Shown: positions 43,584 through 52,386 of the stretch, one piece after another
How positions within the stretch are numbered: position 1 is the first letter of the stretch
Layout: the number at the start of each line of letters is the position of its first letter
Source: Kiloniellaceae bacterium
Lineage (GTDB): Bacteria; Pseudomonadota; Alphaproteobacteria; Kiloniellales; Kiloniellaceae
Assembly: GCA_021776195.1 (NCBI GenBank)
Contig: JAJFGK010000060.1
Coordinates: forward strand, 124,001-188,000
Direction: 5' to 3'
Length of the DNA stretch: 64,000 bases
Position numbers and translations under genes: made by a program
The notes under the pieces: model-generated
The model's input: the letters and a program-made list of their open reading frames with translations, nothing else
Told to the model about the DNA's origin: nothing
The model's database searches: none

Positions 43584-45635
43584 ATGCAGTTTCTAAAGAA
43601 CATAAAGATTTCCCACGCCTTTTTACTGGTCGCCGCGGTCCCGCTCGTGGTGGCTTTGATCTTCGGATCGCAGTTGATACTGCAAGAAATGCGACATAGT
43701 TCTGAACTGGGGCGACTTTCACAGCTTGTCTCGCTCTCCGTCAAGATGAGCGGTCTGGTGCACGAGCAGCAAAAAGAACGCGGTGCAACGGCCGTTTTCC
43801 TTGGCAGCAAGGGCGCGAGGTTCGGAAGCGAACTGGCGGCGCAGCGCAAGCAGACCGACGAGAAACGGACCGCGCTTCACGGCTATCTCGCGGACTTCGA
43901 AACGGAAACCTTCGATGCGACCTTCAGGGACGGTCTCCAGACCCTGCTAGCGACCCTCGATAAAATGGATGGGGTCCGCGGCTCGGTCGACGCCTTGAGC
44001 ATCGCCGCACCGGATGCGATCGGGTACTACACGGGCCTGAACGCAAAGACCCTAAGCCTGATCGGCGCCATGGCCAAACTCAGTCCCGAACCGCACATCG
44101 TCGCCAGCATCGTGGCCTACAGCAACTATCTGCAAGGTAAGGAGCGGGCGGGAGTTGAACGGGCGGTGGGGGCCAATGGTTTCGCCTCGGGTCAGTTTAC
44201 GTCAAAAGCGATGGACAAATTCAAATCCCTGATCGACGCCCAGAGCGTCTACTACAACGTCTTTCTCGGCTATGCCACATCCGAGCAGCGGGACGTCTTC
44301 AACAATATCTTGAACGGTGGGCCCGCCAAAGAGGTTCAGCGCATGCGCGAAATCGCGATCTCCGGTGGCATGACCGGCGATCTCGGAGGCATCACCGGCG
44401 GGGCCTGGTTCGATGCCATAACGAAAAAAATCAATGGGTTGAAGCAGATCGAAGATGCGCTTTCGGCCGATCTGCAGGCACAGATGGGTGTCATCCAGAA
44501 TGACGCCGAGGCGGCGATGTGGATCGGTGTGACCGGTAGCCTGGTCGGCCTGGTCCTGGCCATCGGGTTCTCCGCGGTCATGGTCCGCACGGTGACCCAG
44601 TCCTTTGGGTCGGTCGTCACGCCGATGCTGGCGCTCGCCGAAGGAGACCTCGACACGTCCCTGCCCGCGGTCACCAGAAATGAAATCGGCAGCATGGTCG
44701 AAGCCCTGGTGGTTTTTCAAAAGAATGGCCGAACGCAAAAGGACCTTTCCGACGCTCAGGAAGCGGAAAGTCAGGCCAAGCTGGAGCGTGCTCAGGCGAT
44801 CGAGCGGATGGTCCAAAGCTTCGAGGACCAGGTCGGCCAGCTTCTGGATCAGGTCACCGGTGCCTCGGCGCAGCTCACCGATACGGCTCTCGCCTTGACC
44901 GGCAACGCCAGCAGCACCAGCGAGCGTTCGTCGAACGTCGCGTCAGCGGCGGAACAGGCCTCGTCCAGCGTCCAGACCATGGCCTCGGCGGCCGAGGAAC
45001 TCTCCAGCTCGGTCACCGAGATTTCACAACAGATCAGCCGGGCCACGACCACCGCCGACGAGGCCGTGGGCCAGGCCAACGAATCGATGGCCACCGTGAA
45101 GAGCCTCTCGGAAGCGGCCCAGGAAATCGGCAGCGTCATCAACCTGATCCAGGATATCGCCGAACAGACAAATCTGCTGGCTTTGAATGCCACCATCGAG
45201 GCGGCGCGCGCCGGCGAGGCCGGCAAGGGCTTTGCCGTCGTGGCCAGCGAAGTGAAGAACCTGGCAAACCAGACCGCCAAGGCCACCGACGAGATCGCCG
45301 CCAAAATCTCGGGCATTCAAGGCTCGACCGACGAAACGGCGGGCAAGATCAACCAGGTCGGCAATATCATTGGCCAAATCTCCGAGACCTCGACGGCGAT
45401 TTCCTCGGCTGTCGAGGAGCAGGGCGCCGCGACCCAGGAGATTGCGCGCAATGCCCAGCAGGCGGCCGTCGGGACCCAGGAGGTCACGGAGACCATCTCC
45501 CAGGTGAGCGCATCTGCCGCCGAGACCGGCGAGGCCGCGAGCCTTGTGGAATCCCTTGCCGGGCAGCTATCCGAACAGGCCGCCGGTCTGAAGACCGCAG
45601 TGCAAGGCTTCCTGACCGACGTGCGCGCGGCCTAG
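43584..45635 (+). CDS. Methyl-accepting chemotaxis protein with NIT sensor domain
   Basis: About 683 residues from ATG 43584, preferred to the ATG at 43560 because CGAGGTC lies 9 bases before it. One membrane span at the N-terminus ([18 protein letters not shown]), a periplasmic NIT (nitrate/nitrite-sensing) domain marked by [19 protein letters not shown], a second span (~residues 310-335), HAMP, then the signalling domain with the hairpin tip [21 protein letters not shown]. It should signal to CheA. A nitrate or nitrite ligand is inferred from the domain name only. Confidence 0.95.
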   Translation: MQFLKNIKISHAFLLVAAVPLVVALIFGSQLILQEMRHSSELGRLSQLVSLSVKMSGLVHEQQKERGATAVFLGSKGARFGSELAAQRKQTDEKRTALHGYLADFETETFDATFRDGLQTLLATLDKMDGVRGSVDALSIAAPDAIGYYTGLNAKTLSLIGAMAKLSPEPHIVASIVAYSNYLQGKERAGVERAVGANGFASGQFTSKAMDKFKSLIDAQSVYYNVFLGYATSEQRDVFNNILNGGPAKEVQRMREIAISGGMTGDLGGITGGAWFDAITKKINGLKQIEDALSADLQAQMGVIQNDAEAAMWIGVTGSLVGLVLAIGFSAVMVRTVTQSFGSVVTPMLALAEGDLDTSLPAVTRNEIGSMVEALVVFQKNGRTQKDLSDAQEAESQAKLERAQAIERMVQSFEDQVGQLLDQVTGASAQLTDTALALTGNASSTSERSSNVASAAEQASSSVQTMASAAEELSSSVTEISQQISRATTTADEAVGQANESMATVKSLSEAAQEIGSVINLIQDIAEQTNLLALNATIEAARAGEAGKGFAVVASEVKNLANQTAKATDEIAAKISGIQGSTDETAGKINQVGNIIGQISETSTAISSAVEEQGAATQEIARNAQQAAVGTQEVTETISQVSASAAETGEAASLVESLAGQLSEQAAGLKTAVQGFLTDVRAA

Positions 45636-45680
45636 ACGGCGTAGGGAAAAGACCGGACGGCTCTGCCGGGGGGTGCGGAT

Positions 45681-46922
45681 TCAGACCACGCCCTTCGCCC
45701 GCAACGCGGCGATCTCGGCTTGGTCCAGGCCGAGCAGGTCCTGGAGCAGGTCGTCGCTGTGCTGGCCGAGCGTGGGCGGGGGCTGGCGGTAGGCCACCGG
45801 GCTGTCGGAGAACTTGATCGGGTTGCCGATCAGTCTGATCTGGCCGTCGCCGCTTGAGGGATGCGCCATCGGCACGATCATGTCGCGGGCCAGAACCTGC
45901 GGGTCGGCAAAGACCTGGGACAGATCGTTCACCGGACCGGCCGGCACCCCGCGCTGGGCCAGACCCTCGAGCCATTCGAGTTGGGTTTTTCGGCGGGTGA
46001 TCCCGGGCAGGACCTCGTAAATGGTCCGGCGGTTTCTGACCCGGTCGGCATTGGTTCGGAAGCGCTCGTCCTCGGCCAACTCCGGGCAGCCGGCGAAATC
46101 GCAGAACTTGCGGAACTGGCTGTCGTTGCCGATGGCGAAGATGACGAAGCCGTCGGCCACCGGCAAGACCTTGTAGGGCACGATGTTGGGGTGCTCGTTG
46201 CCCTGGCGCGCCGGCAGGTTTCCCGACGTCAGGTAGTTCAAGCCCTCGTAGGTCAGCCACGCCACCTGGCTATCCAGCAGTCCGAGATCGATCCGCTGGC
46301 CGCGGCCGGTGGCGGTCCGGTGGTGCAGGGCGGCCAGAATGGCCGAGCTGGCGTACATGCCGCACATGATGTCGGCGATCCCGATCCCGACCTTGACCGG
46401 CTCGCCATCGGGCTCGCCGGTCAGGCTCATCATGCCGCCCATGCCCTGGGCGAGATAGTCGTAGCCGGCTCTCGGCGCATAGGGTCCGGTTTGCCCAAAT
46501 CCCGTGATGGAACAATATATTAAAGAAGGAAATTCATCTTTTAGATCATCAAAGGAAAGGCCATATCGGGCGAGCCCGCCGACCTTGAAGTTCTCCACCA
46601 GAATGTCGCTCCTGGCGATCAGGCGCCGGGCCAGGGCCTGGCCCTCCGGGGTCGCGATGTCCAGGGTCAGGCTCTGTTTGTTGCGGTTGGTCGAGAGGAA
46701 ATAGGCGCTCTCGGTGGTGTCTTGACCCTGCGCGTCCTTGACGAAGGGCGGGCCCCAACGCCGGGTGTCGTCGCCCTGGCCGGCACGCTCGATCTTGATC
46801 ACCTCGGCGCCGAGATCGCCGAGCAACTGGGTGCAGGTCGGGCCCGCTAGAATGCGTGTCAGATCAAAGACCCGCAGACCGGCAAGCGGCGGCGCGGGCT
46901 TTGAGTTTTCGTCGCTGGTCAT
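45681..46922 (-). CDS. CaiB/BaiF-family CoA transferase
   Basis: A 413-residue class III CoA transferase. The start is ATG 46922. LRVFDLTRILAGPTCTQLLGDLGAEVIKIE opens the fold; the catalytic aspartate should be in the VGIGIADIMCGMYA segment (about residue 170); RLPNIVPYK-like NEHPNIVPYKVL and the C-terminal ITRRKTQLEWLEGLAQRGVPAGP follow. It moves CoA between carboxylic acids; donor and acceptor unknown. Converges with the chemoreceptor gene. Confidence 0.93.
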   Translation of the reverse strand: MTSDENSKPAPPLAGLRVFDLTRILAGPTCTQLLGDLGAEVIKIERAGQGDDTRRWGPPFVKDAQGQDTTESAYFLSTNRNKQSLTLDIATPEGQALARRLIARSDILVENFKVGGLARYGLSFDDLKDEFPSLIYCSITGFGQTGPYAPRAGYDYLAQGMGGMMSLTGEPDGEPVKVGIGIADIMCGMYASSAILAALHHRTATGRGQRIDLGLLDSQVAWLTYEGLNYLTSGNLPARQGNEHPNIVPYKVLPVADGFVIFAIGNDSQFRKFCDFAGCPELAEDERFRTNADRVRNRRTIYEVLPGITRRKTQLEWLEGLAQRGVPAGPVNDLSQVFADPQVLARDMIVPMAHPSSGDGQIRLIGNPIKFSDSPVAYRQPPPTLGQHSDDLLQDLLGLDQAEIAALRAKGVV

Positions 46923-47088
46923 GGCGCGGCTTATAGCGCGCGGCCCATGAGCCAGCAACCAGCCATGCGTTCCGAGCAACCCTGATCCGATCTGTGGCCC
47001 AGCCCACAGTTCGCCCCCAGGGTCGGCGCTATCTTCAGTTTCCAAGGCTTCACCGCCACATCGAAACGACATGGAAAAGGCAACGACC

Positions 47089-47322
47089 ATGACCACGCAA
47101 AACCCCTCGCAGGGCCTGACCTGTCACGACGCCCTGGCCTTCACGCCCGTCCGCACCAAACGCGCGGGTTTCCTGGATCTGTTCCGGGTGCTCTGGAATT
47201 GGCACGAGCGTAGCCGCATGCGCCATCATTTCGCCAGTCTGGACGATCATTTGCTGCGCGATATCGGACTGACCCGGACCCAGGTGAGGGAGCTGACCTC
47301 AAAGCCCTACATGTGGCTCTAA
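47089..47322 (+). CDS. DUF1127 small protein
   Basis: About 77 residues from ATG 47089, with GGAAAAGG upstream; an ATG six codons earlier is possible. The C-terminal 45 residues WNWHERSRMRHHFASLDDHL followed by LRDIGLTRTQVRE are the DUF1127 (YjiS-like) motif. Small Arg-rich DUF1127 proteins are linked to stress and phosphate or carbon regulation and some bind RNA in relatives. Divergent from the CoA transferase gene. Confidence 0.88.
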   Translation: MTTQNPSQGLTCHDALAFTPVRTKRAGFLDLFRVLWNWHERSRMRHHFASLDDHLLRDIGLTRTQVRELTSKPYMWL

Positions 47323-47375
47323 GGGCCAAGCGCCGCGGTGCTCCAACAGGGCATCGCGGTCGTTTCGGTGGGGCC

Positions 47376-48776
47376 TCAGGTCGCGCCGCGGCGTGACAGG
47401 GTGGCCCCGCCGAAATAGTTCTCCCAGGCGAACCAATAGGCGACATGGCCCGGTAGCCGGGCGCGCCGCTCGCCGCCGGGGCCGACCAGGGCGTCCTCGC
47501 GGATCTGCCAATCCCCCGCGCCGCTGGCCAGGGTGGCGGGGTCGGCGCCCGCGCGAAAGGCCTCGGCACCCCGCCGATAGGCTCGCACGCTGCGGCTGTC
47601 GGCATCGCCGATCAGCACGACATTGCGGTCGCCCAGCATGTCGTTGATCACCGCGCCGCCGGCAAAGGCCTCCAGCGGCCACGCCTTGGCCTGGCCGAAT
47701 TCGCGCAGGCCGAAGACGAAGTCCTTGCGCTTGACTCGGGTCTCGTCGCGCACCCGGGCGGGAAACATCAGGTCGGGACTGGCAAAGTACCTCTGATAGA
47801 CCACGCCCGAGCCATAGTCGCGCCGGAAGCCGGTATCCAGGTCCAGGACCGTGGTGGCGGGATTCTGGCTCCGCCAATCGGCCCAACGGGCGATGGTCAC
47901 GGGCCGGATCTTCAAGGCGATGCCGCTGTCGACCAGCGGGCCGGAGACCGGCTCGCCGGTGAACTGGTTCCACAGCGAATCGGTCTGGCGGTCGTACATC
48001 AGCTTGTTCGAGCGGTAGAGAAACCCGGAGGACGAGAGAATGAAGGGCTCGTCGCGGCCCGCCACCTGGGTCTCGAACAGAATGCCGGCGCCGCAGAGGG
48101 TGCAGTAGGCCAGCGCCACCGGTACGCCGCCGATGACATCGTTGAACATTTCGTGCCAGCCCAGAATACGCAAGGGATAGGCCCGCAGGTCGCCGTTGAT
48201 CGCGATGCCGAAGACCAGGTCGTCGTCCTGCAGGTAGTCGGCCTCCGCGGCGTCGATCATCGGCGGATTGTCGAGCGGCGGAATTCCGTCGACCGGCACG
48301 CCGCCCCAATAGATCTCCTCGAACCGGATCTTCAGGTTCTCCTGCTTGCCCCGCTCGCCACCCAGAAACCGCAGAAACTCGGGGTCGATGCGGGTGAATA
48401 TCTCGAGCTTGATGGCGTGGAAGGCCGGGTGCGGCGCCACTTCGGGATGATCTTCGATCCACAGTCCGGCATCGAACCAATCTTCCATGGCCTGGCCGGT
48501 CAAGGTCTCGATGGCGGCCCGGTAGCTGAGATGACCGTCGCGCCGCAGCCGCAGCGCCAGGGCCAGAGTCGGCACCGCCGAGAGTTCGCCGTGGCGCACC
48601 AGGGTCTGCACCGCCGCCGCCCGGACCTCGTCGAAGCCGAAGACGGCGTTGTAATGGGCGATGGAGATGACATCGCCGGCGGGCAGGGCGATCTCCGGGC
48701 CGGCTAGCGCCGCCCGCTCGGTCGCAGCGAAGCTGGAGGCGAAGAGGAAAAGGGCCAGAAAGGCGCGGGCGATCAT
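47376..48776 (-). CDS. Exported DUF3179 protein
   Basis: A 466-residue protein with a signal peptide (FLALFLFASSFAATERAALA). DUF3179 motifs are clear: GDLRAYPLRILGWHEMFND, VPVALAYCTLCGAGILFE (Cys pair), SGFLYRSNKLMYDRQTDSLWNQFTG and RRDYGSGVVYQRYF. Probably periplasmic or outer-surface; function unknown. ATG start at 48776. Confidence 0.92.
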   Translation of the reverse strand: MIARAFLALFLFASSFAATERAALAGPEIALPAGDVISIAHYNAVFGFDEVRAAAVQTLVRHGELSAVPTLALALRLRRDGHLSYRAAIETLTGQAMEDWFDAGLWIEDHPEVAPHPAFHAIKLEIFTRIDPEFLRFLGGERGKQENLKIRFEEIYWGGVPVDGIPPLDNPPMIDAAEADYLQDDDLVFGIAINGDLRAYPLRILGWHEMFNDVIGGVPVALAYCTLCGAGILFETQVAGRDEPFILSSSGFLYRSNKLMYDRQTDSLWNQFTGEPVSGPLVDSGIALKIRPVTIARWADWRSQNPATTVLDLDTGFRRDYGSGVVYQRYFASPDLMFPARVRDETRVKRKDFVFGLREFGQAKAWPLEAFAGGAVINDMLGDRNVVLIGDADSRSVRAYRRGAEAFRAGADPATLASGAGDWQIREDALVGPGGERRARLPGHVAYWFAWENYFGGATLSRRGAT

Positions 48777-48905
48777 GGGCGGAACCTCTCAGGGCTTCGT
48801 TTGCACAACCTCAGAAGTGGGCGGACCGCGGCCGATCGCCAGTCCGCCTCACCGATTCGTGTCAGGTCTTGATGCCTCGAGCCTTTCATAGAACAAAGAA
48901 GGACT

Positions 48906-49373
48906 CTAGCCGAGGGCGTCCAACGCGCCCTGCAATATGTAGGCGGCGGCCATCTTGTCGACCACCTGGGCACGGCGGCGGCGGGTCATGTCCGCCTGCT
49001 CGATCAAGACCCGCTCGACCGCGGCGGTCGAGAGGCGCTCGTCCCAGAAGGCGATGACCAGGTCGAAACCGGCAATTTCGAGCAGATTGGCGGCAAACTG
49101 CCGTACCGACTGGCAGCGCGGCCCTTCCGAGCCGTCCATATTGACCGGCAGGCCGATCACCAGGCCACCGATGCCCTTTTCGGCGCAAACCGTCCTCATC
49201 GCCTCGGCATCCTGGGTGAATTTGCGCCGTTGGATAGTCTCGAGCGGGCTGGCCACCTTGAGCCCGCGGTCGGAGATCGCCAGCCCGAGGGTTTTGCTTC
49301 CCTGGTCGACACCCAACAGCCGTTTTCCGGGTGGCAGGCTTGCCCGCAGATCCTGGAGGTCGACGACGGGCAT
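48906..49373 (-). CDS. ruvX: Holliday junction resolvase-like RuvX (YqgF)
   Basis: A 155-residue RNase H-fold protein. LLGVDQGSKTLGLAISDRG carries the first aspartate, VIGLPVNMDGSEGPR the glycine-rich loop and WDERLSTAAVER the second acidic group; KMAAAYILQGALD ends the fold. It acts in 16S rRNA end processing in relatives. ATG at 49373, four bases after the stop of the ChaC-like gene, so translated together. Usually next to pyrB; here 7.5 kb away. Confidence 0.94.
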   Translation of the reverse strand: MPVVDLQDLRASLPPGKRLLGVDQGSKTLGLAISDRGLKVASPLETIQRRKFTQDAEAMRTVCAEKGIGGLVIGLPVNMDGSEGPRCQSVRQFAANLLEIAGFDLVIAFWDERLSTAAVERVLIEQADMTRRRRAQVVDKMAAAYILQGALDALG

Positions 49374-49377
49374 GGCT

Positions 49378-50040
49378 TCAGACGCGGTGCCGGAAGGCCC
49401 GGACCTGGCGGTGCAGCCGCCGCATGATCCGATCGGACAGGGCGTGCCGGTCGAGGGTTTCGGCCAGCAGGTGCAGGTAATCGAAGTTGGGCCCCGAACT
49501 GCCGGCCGCGGTGGCGAGGATGCGGACCTGGTCTTCGAAAGGCAGATCGCCACCATGAAAGCGGCTGTCGGCATTGGCCAGAAAGGTGATGGCGTCGAAA
49601 CAGTCCCGGTCGCTGCGCAGGCGAACCCAACCGGGTCGGTAGATGCCTGAGAACATCTCCCGCGCCCACAGCACCCGGGTTTCCTCCTCGATCCGCTCGA
49701 CGGGGATGCGCAGGGCGATGCCAGTGCAACTGCCGCCCCGGGCCAGAGCCAGCATGAGGCCCGGATGTTCCGGCGTGCCCCGGGAATAGGGGCTCCACAT
49801 GCAAAAGGCGCGGCGGTAGCCGTGGACGCGACAGGGCCGCTGCTCGGCGCAGTGGATCTGGGGGTTCCAGATCAACGAGCCATAGGCGAAAACCCAGAGG
49901 TCCTGACCGGGTTCGAGGCGCGCCAGCAGGGCGCGGCGCGAGGCGTCGCGCTCGGCGTTGCTCATCACCGGGACGACCCCCGCCGCCTGGGCTTCACGGT
50001 CATAGGTCCCGTCGAGCAGCTTGTCCCGATCGATCGCCAC
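49378..50040 (-). CDS. ChaC-like gamma-glutamylcyclotransferase
   Basis: A 220-residue protein from GTG 50040. LWVFAYGSLIWNP is the ChaC/GGCT substrate loop, and the catalytic glutamate is in REMFSGIYRPGW. Such enzymes cleave glutathione to 5-oxoproline and Cys-Gly. The ~40-residue N-terminal extension is unremarkable. In one short operon with ruvX. Confidence 0.92.
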   Translation of the reverse strand: MAIDRDKLLDGTYDREAQAAGVVPVMSNAERDASRRALLARLEPGQDLWVFAYGSLIWNPQIHCAEQRPCRVHGYRRAFCMWSPYSRGTPEHPGLMLALARGGSCTGIALRIPVERIEEETRVLWAREMFSGIYRPGWVRLRSDRDCFDAITFLANADSRFHGGDLPFEDQVRILATAAGSSGPNFDYLHLLAETLDRHALSDRIMRRLHRQVRAFRHRV

Positions 50041-50389
50041 GGGTTAGACCGCGCCGTCCCGGGCCGGCCCACGGGGCCGGTGACGCGATGCCGTCCAGAG
50101 GTCGATCCGTGTCATTCCACATCCTCAAAGGAGCCTAGACCGCGGGATGATAGGTCGGCCGGTCGCTGGAGGCCACCCCGTTCCTGGTCGCGCCTGCGCT
50201 GGTCGCTTGTGCCCGGATCGGCCCTGTCAGGGATGTCCCTGCAGGCCCTTGTCGGACGGTTGCGCCGCCGGAATAGTCATCGAATCGGGATCGGGAAAAG
50301 CCGGGGTGGAAGACTTGTCGCACTCCGACAAGTGCTGTAGGAATTGGTAGGCCTCAACGTGCTCGGGCCCCGCCGGGAGGAGACAAGGC
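50041..50389. other. Divergent intergenic region with a hairpin
   Basis: About 350 bases between the ChaC-like gene and the exported protein at 50390. A perfect stem ACTTGTCG/CGACAAGT (50313-50333, 5-base loop) lies 57 bases before the exported protein's ATG and could regulate it. GGGAGGAG is that gene's ribosome site. No gene was recognised in the rest. Confidence 0.5.
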
Positions 50390-50845
50390 ATGATGTCGAA
50401 GACCATGAGAGCGGCCATTTTCGGTGTCGCAATCGCTGCCATTACGGCTGGATCCGCGGTCGCCAACCATCTGGGCGAAGACAACGCCTATGCGGCCCTG
50501 CATGACGAGTATGGCTACATCTACGAAGCCAACTGCGGCGCCAGGGTCGGTGTCTTCCTGGACTTTGAAGCTTTCAAGCCGCACTACAAGAAGCCCTACG
50601 ATATCGACGAGGTGGTGAACTATTGCGGCGAAGGGGTTAGCGCCATCGGGTTGCTCTGTCGGGACAATCCCAACTTCTCCACGGCGGTGCGCAATTCGAT
50701 CGAGACCTACAGCTGCCATTGGAACGATCACGCCGTCGACGGCCCGAGCATCGGGCTGCAAGACAGCACGCTCTTCATCGGGGTCAACTGGAAGACACCG
50801 AACGTCTCGACCGAAATCTACCATTGGGTCCGCGACAACCTCTGA
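50390..50845 (+). CDS. Small exported protein, unknown function
   Basis: A 151-residue protein with a signal peptide (AAIFGVAIAAITAGSAVA). The mature part has four cysteines (EANCGAR, NYCGEGV, LLCRDN, YSCHWN), an even number that suggests two disulfides in the periplasm, and aromatic-rich stretches (YGYIYEA, FKPHYKKPYD). No family recognised. GGAGG lies before the tandem ATG ATG start. Not in an operon. Confidence 0.8.
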   Translation: MMSKTMRAAIFGVAIAAITAGSAVANHLGEDNAYAALHDEYGYIYEANCGARVGVFLDFEAFKPHYKKPYDIDEVVNYCGEGVSAIGLLCRDNPNFSTAVRNSIETYSCHWNDHAVDGPSIGLQDSTLFIGVNWKTPNVSTEIYHWVRDNL

Positions 50846-50915
50846 GCCGGGCGGGCTCGGCGGGCCCAGGCGGGCCGCGCGGGAGCTCGCGCCCTGGGCG
50901 TCGAGTTTCGCCGAA

Positions 50916-51035
50916 CTAGTTAAGGTATTTGTAAAGCAAGAGCCCAAGCAGGCCGATGCATAGGAGCACGACCCAAACCGGACGGCTCACTCGGTTACGC
51001 AGTTCGTTCACCGGGTTGAAGTCGAAAATTCTCAT
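50916..51035 (-). CDS. 39-residue single-span membrane protein
   Basis: MRIFDFNPVNELRNRVSRPV leads into a hydrophobic span (WVVLLCIGLLGLLLYKYLN). GGAG lies 9 bases before the ATG at 51035; an in-frame ATG three codons earlier at 51044 overlaps that site. The amphipathic basic start and short hydrophobic end are typical of small regulatory membrane proteins. Function unknown. Confidence 0.6.
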   Translation of the reverse strand: MRIFDFNPVNELRNRVSRPVWVVLLCIGLLGLLLYKYLN

Positions 51036-51108
51036 GGTCTTCATCTCCGTCCATTGGGGTTCCGCCGCGGCGGGATGACCCAGTAGCCTATATTACCAAC
51101 ATCCGCCC

Positions 51109-51981
51109 TCACCCGCGAGCGTCTTTCGCGGCAGCCGGGTTCGCTTCGCTTTCGATTGCCGCCAGCGCGCGCAACAGGGTGATCAGCAGCGCGCCATCCC
51201 GCGCCGGACCTTTGTCCTCCGACTCCGCCAGGGGCAATCCCTGATCGCGGGCGGCGGCTTCGAGGCTGTGGTGCTGAAAGTTCTGGGTTGTCATGTTCCA
51301 CAGGCCACGGCGGGCCGCGTGCGCCGGCATGACGCCTTCCCAGCGTTTGCTCAGCATTTCCAGGCCATAGCGCGCGCAGGTCTGGCCGATGATCCGGGTG
51401 CAAAGTCCCGCGTCGTAGGAGAGCACCCGTTTGAACCCGGCGAGCGTATCGACGATTTCCTCGTGTATCTCTGGCCAGCGGACCGCATCGGGGCCGCCTG
51501 CCTGCGCACCTTTCCCGCGAAGGCGGCGGTCGAGGAGCACTTTGCCGCTGCTGTCGAGGATAGCGATGGCCTCGACTTCGCCACGGTCAGAGAGATCGGC
51601 GCTTGCCACCTCGATCACGCACCAGTCGTCGCTGGCGGCCCACTCGCGAATCTTCTTCTGGGCCTTTCGCGCGGCCTTTTCCCTCAGTTCCGGCGGCATG
51701 GGCTTGATGACCGGCGCGGTTTCCGGCACCCCGCCTGTCGTGGTCACCTCGAGGCCGGGCAGGGCAGGCGGCGGTTTGACGGCCGGTTTTTTGGCGACCG
51801 GCTCGGCTGAGTCCGGCACTCGAGACCTTTCGGTCGTCTTTGTTGCCTGCGGGGTTGGTGTCGCCACCTCTTCCGGTATCGTCACCTCTTCCGGTCCGCC
51901 GCGATTTCGGCGGCGCAGCATGCGCACCGCGATGAACAGGACCAGGGCGAGCGCAATGGCTACGAGATACTCAATTTGCAC
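51109..51981 (-). CDS. Membrane-anchored DnaQ-like exonuclease fold with degenerate active site
   Basis: About 290 residues from GTG 51981 (GGGGGATC upstream). One N-terminal membrane span (IEYLVAIALALVLFIAVRML), a Pro-rich linker to ~residue 100, then a soluble domain. CVIEVASADLSDRGEVEAIAILD aligns with the first DEDD motif but has Glu and Ala where Asp and Glu belong; VLSYDAGLCTRII aligns with the second motif and keeps Asp; ARDGALLITLLRAL aligns with the third but without the histidine. Likely a non-hydrolytic binder. Fold assignment is by eye. Confidence 0.65.
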   Translation of the reverse strand: MQIEYLVAIALALVLFIAVRMLRRRNRGGPEEVTIPEEVATPTPQATKTTERSRVPDSAEPVAKKPAVKPPPALPGLEVTTTGGVPETAPVIKPMPPELREKAARKAQKKIREWAASDDWCVIEVASADLSDRGEVEAIAILDSSGKVLLDRRLRGKGAQAGGPDAVRWPEIHEEIVDTLAGFKRVLSYDAGLCTRIIGQTCARYGLEMLSKRWEGVMPAHAARRGLWNMTTQNFQHHSLEAAARDQGLPLAESEDKGPARDGALLITLLRALAAIESEANPAAAKDARG

Positions 51982-52106
51982 GCAAGATCCCCCACTTGGT
52001 CCGTCACTCGGCAGCGCGCCGCAATGGCGGCCGGGCCTCACTGTAGCAGATTTGAGCCGGCCACGGCTGGCAATTTAGCCATTTTAGTGCCGGGTGGCAC
52101 TCAGGA

Positions 52107-52235
52107 TTACCTTTCCGCCATGGGGCGCGGGGTCGGGCGCGGCGCGGCAGCCTTTCGATGGGCGCGATGCCAGGCCAGGCCGATGACGAGCAGGACAACA
52201 CCCACCGCGACACCGATTTTTGCCATCCAGAACAT
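52107..52235 (-). CDS. 42-residue single-span membrane protein
   Basis: MFWMAKIGVAVGVVLLVIGL then AWHRAHRKAAAPRPTPRPMA. GGAAGGAT lies before the ATG at 52235, and the longer frame upstream lacks support. One hydrophobic span with a basic, proline-rich tail. It lies between the DnaQ-like gene and the homogentisate operon. Function unknown. Confidence 0.5.
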   Translation of the reverse strand: MFWMAKIGVAVGVVLLVIGLAWHRAHRKAAAPRPTPRPMAER

Positions 52236-52386
52236 GATGCGATCCTTCCTTCGGGGCCGTCGACAATGATGAAGAGGCGACAGTGATGAAGATGGAGCGA
52301 ACCTAGCCCAAGGGGAAGCCCCTGGACTGTGACCCGGATCACTTCTCGCCAAGGTATCACGCTAATGCCTTACACCAACACTGGGA

